Source: Adineta steineri
Taxonomy: Eukaryota; Rotifera; Eurotatoria; Adinetida; Adinetidae
Assembly (NCBI GenBank): GCA_905250115.1
Contig: CAJNOI010000226.1
Location: 59,093 to 123,092, forward strand
Direction: 5' to 3'
Length of the DNA: 64,000 nucleotides
The notes beneath the pieces are model-generated. The model saw nothing but the letters and a program-made list of their open reading frames with translations. It ran no database searches and was not told the DNA's origin. The position numbers and the translations under genes are program-made. Below are positions 1 to 8,354 of this stretch, one piece after another. Position 1 is the first letter of the stretch. Each line of letters starts with the position of its first letter.

Positions 1-714
1 AGTATTTGCAAAATTCTCTGCTATCATAACTAAATATTCGTAATTGATAGATAATGTACGAAGAGAAGGTAAACATGTGTTACAATCGAAAAGAAATTGT
101 TTTATATAGTCGACGTGTGATCCACAAAGAACAAGTCTGTTTAGATGAGGAAACTTGATTACCATCAACTTCTTTTCATCTCCATACCCTTCCGTTATCT
201 TCTTTTGTGAATTTGGATTAAATACCAGTAATTCTTTTAATAATGGAAAACATTGCGAGATTCGAAGAAAAAATTCATGTTCAAATGGATGAACAAAATC
301 GTATATGTATAGGCAACGAACAATACGAAACAAACCAATAGGAAATTTATTTTTGAATGTATATACATGCAATCCATAACAAATGGATTGTAGTCAGTAT
401 AACAGTTTAAATCATATTCTCTTTCAAAGAGAGCATGACTTAGACCATTAGGTGGCGGAATAAGTTCTTCAAGTATTGTAACACCATCAGTAATGGTATT
501 AGAGATAAATGTATCCAGATATAACATTGGACTAACTATATCATAAACTAATGAATTACCATCGACGAATGATCTTCGATTATACACAATAAGTGACAAT
601 ATGAGTTTTTCCAAATAAAACATTTGGCTAATAAACGGTACGATTAGATTATCATATACAGTTGTTCGATTTAATGAAATTAATGAAAAAAATTTGAGAT
701 TTGAAACAATTTTC
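1..714 (-). pseudogene. C-terminal half of an F-box/LRR protein (broken, runs off the left edge)
   Basis: Reading the minus strand from 714 down gives a leucine-rich-repeat-like protein of the bdelloid F-box family: NLKFFSLISLNR, then MFYLEKLILSL, then FPLLKELLVFN, then FPHLNRLVLCG, ending at the window edge with LPSLRTLSINYEYL. Frame continuity breaks once near 380-395, where CYTDYNPFVM stops matching and GLHVYTFKNKFPIGLFRIV continues in the next frame, so one indel is present. The 5' border is preceded by a good splice acceptor (pyrimidine run, then ttag, about 715-730), so this may be a second exon. F-box/LRR proteins of this kind usually act as substrate receptors of SCF ubiquitin ligases; that role is family knowledge only. 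The N-terminal half of a similar protein lies at 3055-3786 on the same strand, so the two are probably one gene. Alternative: an indel in the assembly rather than a pseudogene. Confidence 0.7.
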
Positions 715-1428
715 TAAAGTCAAAAAAAAGACAAGTATTATATTAACATATGATATTTAGTGGATTATTTTATGAACAAACGAGAATCTTTCAAATTAGT
801 AGATTGTATTCGAACTCTCTCTCGAAGAGTAGAAGTTATAAAATATATTTAAAAGCTTCATTTTTTGTTTATTGTATCGAAAGACTATTTAAAAAAAACA
901 TCGGCAACACTTTTCCACAAATATTAAAGATGTAAATATTCCAGATAGAATCATCTCATTGATTTATTATATACAGTTCCTGAGTTTTCAGATGGTACCC
1001 TAGTCGAACATCTTGTAAGCAAGATCTTGGCCAAGATCTTAGGAACAGATAAGTGAACAGATCTTGAAAAAATAGGTACAGATAATTTGATTATCTTGTA
1101 CACAAGATCTGTGACTAGATCTTAGGTACAGATTGTTAAGATCTTATGTGCAGGTTGCTAATATCTTATGTATAGCTTGTTAAGATCTTGGTAATAGGTA
1201 TTCGAAATCTTGAGCATAAGATCTTGTAATGAATAGTATTTTCGTTTTGCCTCTGCAAGATCTTTAGATCTTGTACTAATATATTTAAACTTAAGACCTA
1301 CATGAACATACAATAACACACGTGAACATCAAATACAATTACAATCTTTAGAAAAAAAAAACATAATAAAATATAAACACCATAACAAGTCTTCTTAATC
1401 CACAATCATCTGTATGAACACAAAGCAT

Positions 1429-1755
1429 TCAGAAGTACACGCAATACAAGATAAAAAACAATAAAAATAAATTTGAATCAGCTTCATCATATAATTCAGC
1501 ATCAGACGATGATGTCAACGATGATGATGATGATGAAATGGCTGGATCATTAGTAACAACGGCATCGTTATCTGAAATATCGCCAGCTACTGGATACATT
1601 GAATTAGAGATGTCCATAAAATCATCATCTTCGTCGTTGTGTTTATTATTTCTAAGCACCCTCAATACTTCACTTTTCTTGCGTGCCAACCGGTATTGGC
1701 GCATACATTCTCTTGTTCGTTGAGTCGTACTTTTCGAACAAAATTTATTGTTCAT
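1429..1755 (-). CDS. Short acidic/basic open frame inside the transposon (hypothetical)
   Basis: The open frame starts at an ATG just after a possible splice acceptor (taatttcag). It begins MNNKFCSKSTTQRTRECMRQ, has a basic stretch (RLARKKSEVLRVLRNNK), then an acidic DEDDD run and a serine-rich tract (SSSSSLTSSSDAE). This composition resembles N-terminal regions of eukaryotic DNA-transposon proteins, but no known domain was recognised. It may be one exon of a decayed transposon gene, because an upstream in-frame extension is hydrophobic and unlike the rest. Function unknown. Low-complexity composition could also keep a frame open by chance. Confidence 0.3.
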   Translation of the reverse strand: MNNKFCSKSTTQRTRECMRQYRLARKKSEVLRVLRNNKHNDEDDDFMDISNSMYPVAGDISDNDAVVTNDPAISSSSSSLTSSSDAELYDEADSNLFLLFFILYCVYF

Positions 1756-2386
1756 ATCTGAAATTAATAATGTGTAGGAACAAAACCAAACTAAAACGAA
1801 TAAATAACAGTAACTTATTATTTTAAAACAAATGACATACATGTCTAAAAATGCGTAGTTTATTTCAACAATTCGATATATTAGCATAGATTGATAATCT
1901 ACATGTTAATCGAATTGATCATTTGTTCTGATATTAAAATTGATGCAAGTAAACTTCAGTAAATTTCTAAAAAACAAATATAATTATTCAAAAATTATTT
2001 CATAAAAACTTCTAATTCAAGTTTCTTGATTCTCATCGTTGTAATAAAAAAATTTCATTTTTACAATTACAAAAATATTTCGTTCGTCGGAAAAAATCAT
2101 AATTAATATATTTAAGAAGAATGAACATATCATCATTAATCGATGCATAATTATTTAATTAAGATTTTTCATGCTTATATGAGATAAAGACTTAGCCCTT
2201 ATAACGTTTGTTATCTTTGTATTCTTTCTTTGTTTTTATTGGTTCATATATATGAAGACTGTAAAAAAGCTTTTTTTATTTTTTTTTCTGTTCTGTTATG
2301 ATTTATGAATATTTTTAATAAAATAATTCAAATATTTGAATTATTTTTTTCTATTAGTGATGTCGCTTTAGTTTATTCAAGATCTT

Positions 2387-2556
2387 GGTACAAGATAATT
2401 ACAGTTTAACTTTTTTCCAGTCTTCTGACAGTTTTGATATCTTGAGTAAAGATCTTGATAAGATCTGTGGTACAAGATAATTACAATTTAACTTTTCTTC
2501 ATGTCTTCTGAAAAGCTTGATATCTTGAAGTAAGATCTTAATAAGATCTGTGCTAC
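2387..2556. repeat. 82-bp tandem duplication in the right arm of the transposon
   Basis: Two adjacent copies begin GGTACAAGATAATTACA at 2387 and GGTACAAGATAATTACAA at 2469, and each ends in GATAAGATCTGTG or AATAAGATCTGTG. They differ by a few substitutions and small indels. Each unit carries AGATCT motifs, so the duplication adds putative transposase-binding sites. Confidence 0.7.
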
Positions 2557-2685
2557 AGACACGTAAGATATGATCAGGATATGCTTTCTCAAAAAAAAGA
2601 AATTATCTTTTTAAGATCTTGGCAAGATCTTACTTACGAATTCCAAGATTTCCAGATCTTACTTACAAGATGTTCGACTAGGGTA

Positions 2686-3054
2686 GATCACGTGATGAAA
2701 TATTTACGCTTCAACAGTTGGACAATATAGTTTGGTCTTGCTTGACCGAAAAGTTCTTTACGTGTACTTACCAAAACATATGCACTCATTCACCCTCACG
2801 AATAGTTCTGTTCACCGCAGTAGTGTTTATATCTATTACCATCATCAGTGATAATATCTCTTCAAATATTTAGTTTTTTTTAAAGTAATTATTCATTTGT
2901 ATAAATTTTTCGATCAAACAGTACGATACTGAACAGTTTTATTTCTTTATTGTTAAATAAATCCTCCATACTGTCGCTTTTAACATAGTTTTTCACTATT
3001 CAGTTGGCTATTTTGTCTCATACCAATAATGATCGTTCGATTTGATTCATAACT
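2686..3054. other. AT-rich stretch between transposon and F-box remnant
   Basis: No open frame, repeat or RNA gene was recognised. If the F-box fragments on either side are one gene, this is intron or decayed coding sequence. Confidence 0.4.
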
Positions 3055-3786
3055 AAAGAAAATGATTATTTTTATAAAATTTTTTTCCCTTATTTTTGTT
3101 GATCATTAATGTTTGTCAAATCCGGTAAACTTGAACAATAAATGTATTCAATTGACTAAGACGTCCACCAAGTAAATAATAACAAAGATCAAAATCAAAA
3201 ATTTTTATATTTAAACACACAACATGAGATGAATAGCATGCTGATAATGGCAAATGTACAGCTGAAATTGGTAAATATGAGTCATAATCTTAAAAACAAA
3301 ACTGAAGATATGCTAGATTTGTAAATGTTAGGAAAACATCAGTAAAAACTCTTCGAGATAATTCTTTCTTTTGATCAAATATTTGTCCATCATTAATCAT
3401 AATAACAAGATGTGAAATTTGATTTTGCAAAGTATGAATAATTGTTGATTTATTGTTGAACATTGTTAAGAGTAAGTTTACGAAGTTGAGGATAATTTCC
3501 AATACGAAGAACACGATCAATAGTAAGATATTTAATAGTGTTTAATACGAGGTATGATATCCAAACAAAATCGATCAAGAATAAAATTAATTTTCAGATT
3601 ATTAGTATTATCTAATATTTTTAAAAAATCAAGAGATTGTGTAAAACTCGTATCTCGAGCGACTCGATCGAGTATTCGATTGACTCCTATAAGTGAATAT
3701 AATACATCCATATTATCGAGTTCGTTGAAAATATTAAGTAATATTTCATCGCTAAGTGTAAGAATATCTGCAGTTGAATGGGTCAT
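3055..3786 (-). pseudogene. N-terminal half of an F-box/LRR protein with frameshifts
   Basis: The start codon at 3786 opens an F-box: LTLSDEILLNIFNELDNMDV, followed by LYSLIGVNRILDRVARD, a clear bdelloid-type F-box. The frame ends at 3532, but the protein continues in another frame as IKYLTIDRVLRIGNYPQLRK. It shifts again near 3440 into STIIHTLQNQISHLVIMIND, and on to LGGRLSQLNTFIVQVYRI before a stop near 3118. At least two frameshifts and a stop are therefore needed to read it through, so it is probably a pseudogene. The F-box would bind SKP1 in an SCF complex in an intact protein. Its missing C-terminal half is probably the fragment at 1-714, beyond the transposon. Indels in the assembly are the main alternative. 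Confidence 0.75.
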
Positions 3787-3830
3787 GTGTATTTCTTAGA
3801 TAAATGATATTGCACGATTTATATCATTTT

Positions 3831-3866
3831 GGGTGTGGGTGTGGTACGAATACAACACCCACACCC
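3831..3866. repeat. Perfect GT-rich hairpin (12-bp stem)
   Basis: GGGTGTGGGTGT at 3831-3842 is exactly complementary to ACACCCACACCC at 3855-3866, with a 12-nt loop. The sequence is close to the reported bdelloid telomere unit TGTGGG. Similar GT-rich inverted sequences recur through the window. Confidence 0.7.
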
Positions 3867-4549
3867 GCTAATATACATCTTACTATTTATACTTTAACTA
3901 TATCTGATTTCATTGTAATACGCATTCCTACTACTTTACAAGAACGGCTCTATCGAATTTCCATAAACGCAATTTTGTCAGTGTCAACTTTCCGATAAAA
4001 TTTTTAAAATTTTGTCCGCATTTTAACAATATTGTCGAATTTTGACTATTATCAAAACTCGCATAGAATTACAACAATATTCACACGCGATAAAAACATA
4101 CTCAACTGATCAATTCTCAATCAATATAATATTCAATTATCAACCGATTGTTACAAAATTATGGATGTGGGTGACAACTAGAGATAGTAGGTACATCTCT
4201 ATATAATACGTAATTAAAATATATAAAGATGGAAGATGAAGTGTTGATACAAATCTTTATTTAAATGAAGCGCCAACTGCACACATGGTACAATACACCA
4301 AATACATAATATATGAATACTACTTTCTAACTACCTCTTTACGTTCTTTCGCTGTCCTTTTATATGCATCGATTGTTCTTCGCTATATACAATGACATAG
4401 ACAGTGTTCATAGACAAGGTCCGAACGCAAGAAGTATAACATAATATATATAAAGAATAGGCGACCGAAATATTTAGAGCATATATAAACAGGATCTAAG
4501 TGTGCTGATATAGATCTAATGTCTTTACAGCATATTATCTTTGTATGAT

Positions 4550-4740
4550 ATCTTCCTTGTACGATATAACAATTCTCACTAAAGAAGTATGGCTTTCGTT
4601 TTGTATTGTTACATTTTTCTTATCTTCTTCTGTTGTAACCTAGATCATTATATGTGCATTTTTGTATCGTCTTGTTCTCCTCTTCTCTCAAGCGTAACGA
4701 GTAACTTATTGTATATACTATAGAAGTATGTACAAAAGAA
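4550..4740. repeat. Dispersed repeat, copy 1 of 3
   Basis: Recognisable blocks are ACGATATAAC, CTTTCGTTTTGTATTGTTA, TTGTAACCTAGATCATTATA, TGTGCAT and CTCAAGCGTAACGAGTAAC. The same blocks in the same order occur at about 36655-36870 and 37190-37400. No coding capacity or terminal inverted repeats were seen. Class unknown. Confidence 0.55.
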
Positions 4741-5174
4741 AAAAAACAAAATAATACAACCGTCGTGAGTATCTATCTGTCTCTATCCTTAAATTAGTTA
4801 CACTAAGAAAGTTGGATCAATGAAATATATAGACCAGAGATTAAACTTTATCAGTACAAGCATATACGTACATATACTATAGTTGAATCTTTTATCACTG
4901 CAAACTATTCTTTTTCTTTTTTTTCGCTTACTATGTACTCACAAAAAAATACGAACCAGATGAAGATACAATACAACTGAATGTCAAAAAATAAAGACAT
5001 ATTAAATCATAAAGTTGTTTGATATTTTTGAGTGGATGAAAATAAGGACGTAGCTGTGGTTATCAGGCTAAAAAAAATATACTCATACACACCCTCACTC
5101 ACTCTAAAGTTTCTTTCAATTTTTGTTTTCTTATATATAGATATATTTTAGCGGAGATATTCTTATATAATACA

Positions 5175-6320
5175 ATGAATTTAACTGGTACTCATATATT
5201 TTTCTTAGTATTGGTATCTATTTTATTATACTTAACGCTGTTCGATTATTATATGCCATTTCAAAAGAAAATTTCTACAGTTAATCGTCAAAAACAAGAA
5301 ACTTCGAAAAGAAACACATTAGACTTAATAAATTGTACTATATCTAATAATGATTCTTATTCTTATTCTTATCCTGAATCACAACATCTACAAACGAATT
5401 TTATTGTATTTAGTAATGATACTTATCCTTATCCTGGATTACGACATCTACGAACGAATTTCAAATGTCAAATTGTTATAGCTCAACGTTTAAATAAAAC
5501 AATGGTATTTCCCAAAACTGTTGGTATTCCGAAATATCATTCACAATCCTTTTTATATCCAAATCAAAAAAAGTTTATAGAAATACCAACTGAAAGCATC
5601 ATAAATATCAAACTATTATCATCATATTTTGATATTGTTTCATATGATGACGTCATTATTAATCACAATAATTCAGGTATATGTTCGTTTGATAGTCTTC
5701 CTCTTGTTCAAAAATATCGATATTGCTGCTGGCAAGAATTATGCTCATATAATCCACCACAATTTTCAACAAAATATTCTATGAAACACATAGAAGATAA
5801 TTTTCATCGTCATCAACAGCCAATTTATCTACATAAACTAGCACATAAATTGATTTCAAAAATCAAACCAGACTTTTACATAGCAATTCATATCAGGCGA
5901 GGCGATCAACTGAAAAAACCTCGATTCCAGAATAAGCTTGATAGTTGTACACGACCATCTTGGATAAGAGAAAAGTTAAATTCCTACGGTATCTTAAATG
6001 GTTCAATTTATCTAGCAACAAATGAATATAAACCTAATTTCTTTCATTCCTTATCGCAATGGTATACAATATATACAATACAGAATTTCTCAATGTATAT
6101 AAATGAAACTACCAAACAAAATCCATATGCCTTAGTTATCATTGATGAAATTATTTATTCAAACGCAAAAGTGAGATTTTCAACATTTATTGAACCGTAT
6201 ACAAATCTATCTTTTTGTCCATTTGGTCGAGCTGGTCTTCCAAAACAAAATGGTACTTCAAATCTAGTCAAACATGTCTTAAGCAAAATCTTGGCCAAGA
6301 TCTTGGGTACAGATAAGTGA
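5175..6320 (+). CDS. GDP-fucose O-fucosyltransferase-like type II membrane protein
   Basis: A 381-residue open frame with no obvious intron. Residues 8-26 form a single hydrophobic anchor (FFLVLVSILLYLTLFDYYM) after a short cytoplasmic tail, the layout of a Golgi/ER glycosyltransferase. The segment CQIVIAQRLNKTMVFP resembles the GDP-fucose-binding N-terminal lobe of O-fucosyltransferases, and IAIHIRRGDQ (about residues 236-245) is the family HxRxxD-like motif, which contacts the nucleotide sugar. Several NxS/T sites fit a lumenal domain. A 20-residue block in the stem is tandemly duplicated (60-bp period, about 5343-5400 and 5403-5460). The canonical GxG(N/H)xR loop appears altered (PGLRHLRTNF). 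The last 19 codons or so and the stop fall in a transposon relic. Activity is uncertain; the fold assignment is reasonably sure. Confidence 0.7.
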   Translation: MNLTGTHIFFLVLVSILLYLTLFDYYMPFQKKISTVNRQKQETSKRNTLDLINCTISNNDSYSYSYPESQHLQTNFIVFSNDTYPYPGLRHLRTNFKCQIVIAQRLNKTMVFPKTVGIPKYHSQSFLYPNQKKFIEIPTESIINIKLLSSYFDIVSYDDVIINHNNSGICSFDSLPLVQKYRYCCWQELCSYNPPQFSTKYSMKHIEDNFHRHQQPIYLHKLAHKLISKIKPDFYIAIHIRRGDQLKKPRFQNKLDSCTRPSWIREKLNSYGILNGSIYLATNEYKPNFFHSLSQWYTIYTIQNFSMYINETTKQNPYALVIIDEIIYSNAKVRFSTFIEPYTNLSFCPFGRAGLPKQNGTSNLVKHVLSKILAKILGTDK

Positions 6321-6331
6321 ACAGACCTTGA
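6264..6331 (+). mobile_element. Relic of the 998-2683 transposon left end, forming a gene's 3' coding end
   Basis: Aligned by hand to 1000-1067, about 60 of 68 positions match without gaps, including the blocks ATCTTGGCCAAGATCTT and ACAGATAAGTGAACAGA. The stop codon TGA of the fucosyltransferase-like gene (6318-6320) lies inside the aligned segment. The encoded tail is LVKHVLSKILAKILGTDK. Confidence 0.75.
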
Positions 6332-6335
6332 GTGA

Positions 6336-6824
6336 ATATGTTGATAGCTAATTTTCATTTGATATCAAAAAATATTTATTTGCACACTCAATAAAAGTTT
6401 CGTTTCCATAGTAAATGGCATTACAAAAAGTAGTTACAAAAAATCTTTCAAATACACGAGAACAGCTTATACAACTTTTATTTAAAGACATTAATTAGTA
6501 TGAATGTACATACTTATAGCAAATCTTACTTTGATATAACCATGGGAGTCGGCAATAATAACAAATCAATTGTTGATTTATATTTTCTATATTTTAAGTT
6601 GTAAAAGATCAACGAATAAAAAAGAATATATGAAATAGAATTTCTTAGAAGAAGAAAAAACGTGAGCATTTATATTCACATTTTCAAACTTCTCGAGAGC
6701 TTCTTCATCTTCGTGCACATTCTATTCATTAACTTAATACAAGAAGTGAAAAAGCAAAATAAAAGTAAATTTAAATAAATGATGTAGTTATTCTTCAAAA
6801 ATGTCATTTAACATGAACGTCGAG
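6336..6824. other. Intergenic, nothing recognised
   Basis: AT-rich spacer between two convergent genes. It has an AATAAA at about 6390 (caataaaag) that could be the polyadenylation signal of the upstream plus-strand gene. Confidence 0.35.
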
Positions 6825-6830
6825 TTTATT
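6825..6830 (-). terminator. Polyadenylation signal AATAAA of the cysteine-rich peptide gene
   Basis: On the minus strand AATAAA occurs about 40 nt past the stop at 6871, at the distance expected for a short 3' UTR. Confidence 0.4.
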
Positions 6831-6870
6831 AGGTGAAAAGAAAAAAATGATGCAGCCAATTCATTCATAC

Positions 6871-6945
6871 TTAATAGCATTGACAACGAATGCCAATACA
6901 ACGTCCATTCTTATGTCCGTCGATTCTACATAGGATATCACATTT
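6871..6945 (-). other. Second defensin-core frame overlapping the end of the peptide gene
   Basis: One frame over from the 6938-7111 gene, the minus strand encodes KCDILCRIDGHKNGRCIGIR followed by CQCY and a stop. The spacing CxxxC, then GxC, then CxC is the classic second half of a cysteine-stabilised alpha-beta peptide. It could be reached from the upstream frame only by a one-base shift or an unrecognised splice. It may be a remnant of a second module or the true C-terminus of the gene. Confidence 0.4.
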
Positions 6946-7111
6946 TAAAACACTGACAGAATTGCCAAAATAATCCACCACATTCTCCACTTTTGTAGCC
7001 ACAAGATTTGCAAAGATCTCCACCACCCAATCCTTTACATGAGTCTTCAACTTCAGGACATTTTTGTCCATTAATCTTCACTGCGAATAGAAATAATGAA
7101 TAGAAATGCAT
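6938..7111 (-). CDS. Small secreted cysteine-rich, defensin-like peptide
   Basis: A 57-codon open frame with seven cysteines (residues 18, 25, 34, 37, 44, 52, 54). The first ten residues (MHFYSLFLFA) are hydrophobic and could be a short signal peptide. The end, CGYKSGECGGLFWQFCQC, closely matches the gamma-core of arthropod-type defensins (GxC followed by CxC), so the peptide is probably a cysteine-stabilised alpha-beta antimicrobial peptide. Caveats: the signal is short, the cysteine count is odd, and CKSC has two rather than three residues between cysteines. A consensus splice acceptor (ttatttctattcgcag) lies inside the signal region in the same frame, so an upstream signal exon may exist. 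A TATA-like TATATAAAAG lies at 7125-7134. A further core lies in the next frame downstream. Confidence 0.5.
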   Translation of the reverse strand: MHFYSLFLFAVKINGQKCPEVEDSCKGLGGGDLCKSCGYKSGECGGLFWQFCQCFKM

Positions 7112-7343
7112 TTGATCTTAACTTCTTTTATATATTCTCGCAACTGGGATGAATCTTTTGAGTACTAGGAAAAAATTTTGTGATAGAATCTAGATCATCT
7201 TAAAATTTTTGAAATAGTTTGCATTTCAATCGTAGAAATGCGAAACTATATCTCGTGAATGTATTTAAATAAATTAAATATATTATATTCATGTTTTTAT
7301 TTTTCGAGATATTATTTCATACAATGTCTTAAGTTTTAATCAT

Positions 7344-8288
7344 TTATGTCATTGTTGGTGTAACGGTATTTAATCGACCATATATAATTTTCTTTATAGA
7401 TGCTTTAAGTGGATCAGTAAACTGAAGTAATGCCATCATTACAGATGCTACTGATAGATTAATAAATATATAACCAATACGAAAATGATATTTAGGTGGA
7501 GCAGTAAAAAATGATATGAGAACAAATAATGCGTAAGGAGAAGCGACAGCAAATATAATAATGACAAGTATAACTAAACGACGAACCATTTTTAATTCTC
7601 GTTTTGCTCGAGATAAACTATTTGTGAGCACTACACGTCGACTCATTTCTTTCACATATTGAACTAATCTTAGATAAATAAATATTGTCATTGACATAGG
7701 TAATGCAAAAACAGAAGTTGCTGCAAAAACTAAAGAAATAGATAATTGAAATGGTAATTGACATATTTGATTATCAACATTATAGATTATTCCACCAGTA
7801 AATATAAATGGAATAGGAAATATTAAAGCAAATATCCAAGTTGAACAAAGAAATAGTAATTGTATTCGTGCTGATTGCCAAAATAAATAATTCGGATAAA
7901 CCACCATCATGTAACGATATAATGCTTCTGCTAAAAAAGAATAATTTTCTACAGCACATAAACTATAACTTAAATATCCTCGAATAATACATAATGAATC
8001 TTGATATTCAATTTGTTTAAGATCATTTTGTAATGTAAATACACCCATCGAAAGTGTCTCGATTCCTAATACAAATCCAGTTAAATATGAATTGGCAACA
8101 AGCATCATTGAAATAGTATGACATGTTTTATCATAAATGATAATGACGAAGCAAAATAATGCAAGTACAATGACAAAACTAGTGCATATAACTATGAATA
8201 TATCAATAGGAATGAACCATGTTTCAATAATTGTCTCAATAGAATTGTTAATAGACGACATTGATGACGTGGATAATGTTGCGTTCAT
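7344..8288 (-). CDS. Rhodopsin-class (class A) G protein-coupled receptor
   Basis: A single-exon, seven-helix protein of 314 residues from the methionine at 8288; the frame also permits a start at 8354, but the segment between looks unlike a receptor N-terminus. The N-terminus carries NxS/T sites. Hydrophobic helices follow in order: WFIPIDIFIVICTSFVIVLA, MMLVANSYLTGFVLGIETLS, LCIIRGYLSYSLCAVENYSF, LLFLCSTWIFALIFPIPFIF, ISLVFAATSVFALPMSMTIF, LVILVIIIFAVASPYALFVL and a last helix ending in FTDPLK. The conserved TM3 E/DRY is replaced by LYRYMMVVYP and NPxxY by a TDPLK version, as in many bdelloid orphan receptors. A TM3 Cys (LCIIRG) and an extracellular-loop Cys (NQICQL) could form the usual disulfide. 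The ligand is unknown; neuropeptide- or FMRFamide-type is plausible. Confidence 0.8.
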   Translation of the reverse strand: MNATLSTSSMSSINNSIETIIETWFIPIDIFIVICTSFVIVLALFCFVIIIYDKTCHTISMMLVANSYLTGFVLGIETLSMGVFTLQNDLKQIEYQDSLCIIRGYLSYSLCAVENYSFLAEALYRYMMVVYPNYLFWQSARIQLLFLCSTWIFALIFPIPFIFTGGIIYNVDNQICQLPFQLSISLVFAATSVFALPMSMTIFIYLRLVQYVKEMSRRVVLTNSLSRAKRELKMVRRLVILVIIIFAVASPYALFVLISFFTAPPKYHFRIGYIFINLSVASVMMALLQFTDPLKASIKKIIYGRLNTVTPTMT

Positions 8289-8354
8289 ATTTGAGAAAAT
8301 GAATAGATGAATTGAACATACTCTATTATTTTTTTTTATTATTGAGTAGGTCAT

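Larger units (their letters stand above)
998..2683. mobile_element. 1.7 kb TA-flanked DNA transposon with AGATCT-rich subterminal repeats
   Basis: The ends are inverted repeats: CCCTAGTCGAACATCTTGTA starts at 998 and its reverse complement ends at 2683. The first 23 bases match exactly, and similarity resumes further in around AAGATCTTGGCCAAGATCTT. Both ends are flanked by TA (996-997 and 2684-2685), as expected for a Tc1/mariner-type target site. Both flanks of the element carry many copies of AAGATCTTG or AGATCT (about 1020-1275 and 2380-2665), like transposase-binding subterminal repeats. No DDE domain was recognised; the only coding-like stretch is a short minus-strand open frame at 1429-1755. 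It is therefore probably non-autonomous. It sits between two halves of one F-box/LRR gene, possibly in its intron. A diverged copy of its left end lies at 6264-6331. Confidence 0.75.
3787..5174. other. Intergenic region with GT-rich hairpin and dispersed repeat
   Basis: No gene was recognised. It holds the 3831-3866 hairpin and the first copy of a dispersed repeat (4550-4740). Upstream of 5175 there is TATA-like sequence (tatatatag at about 5132) that could serve the fucosyltransferase gene. Confidence 0.4.
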
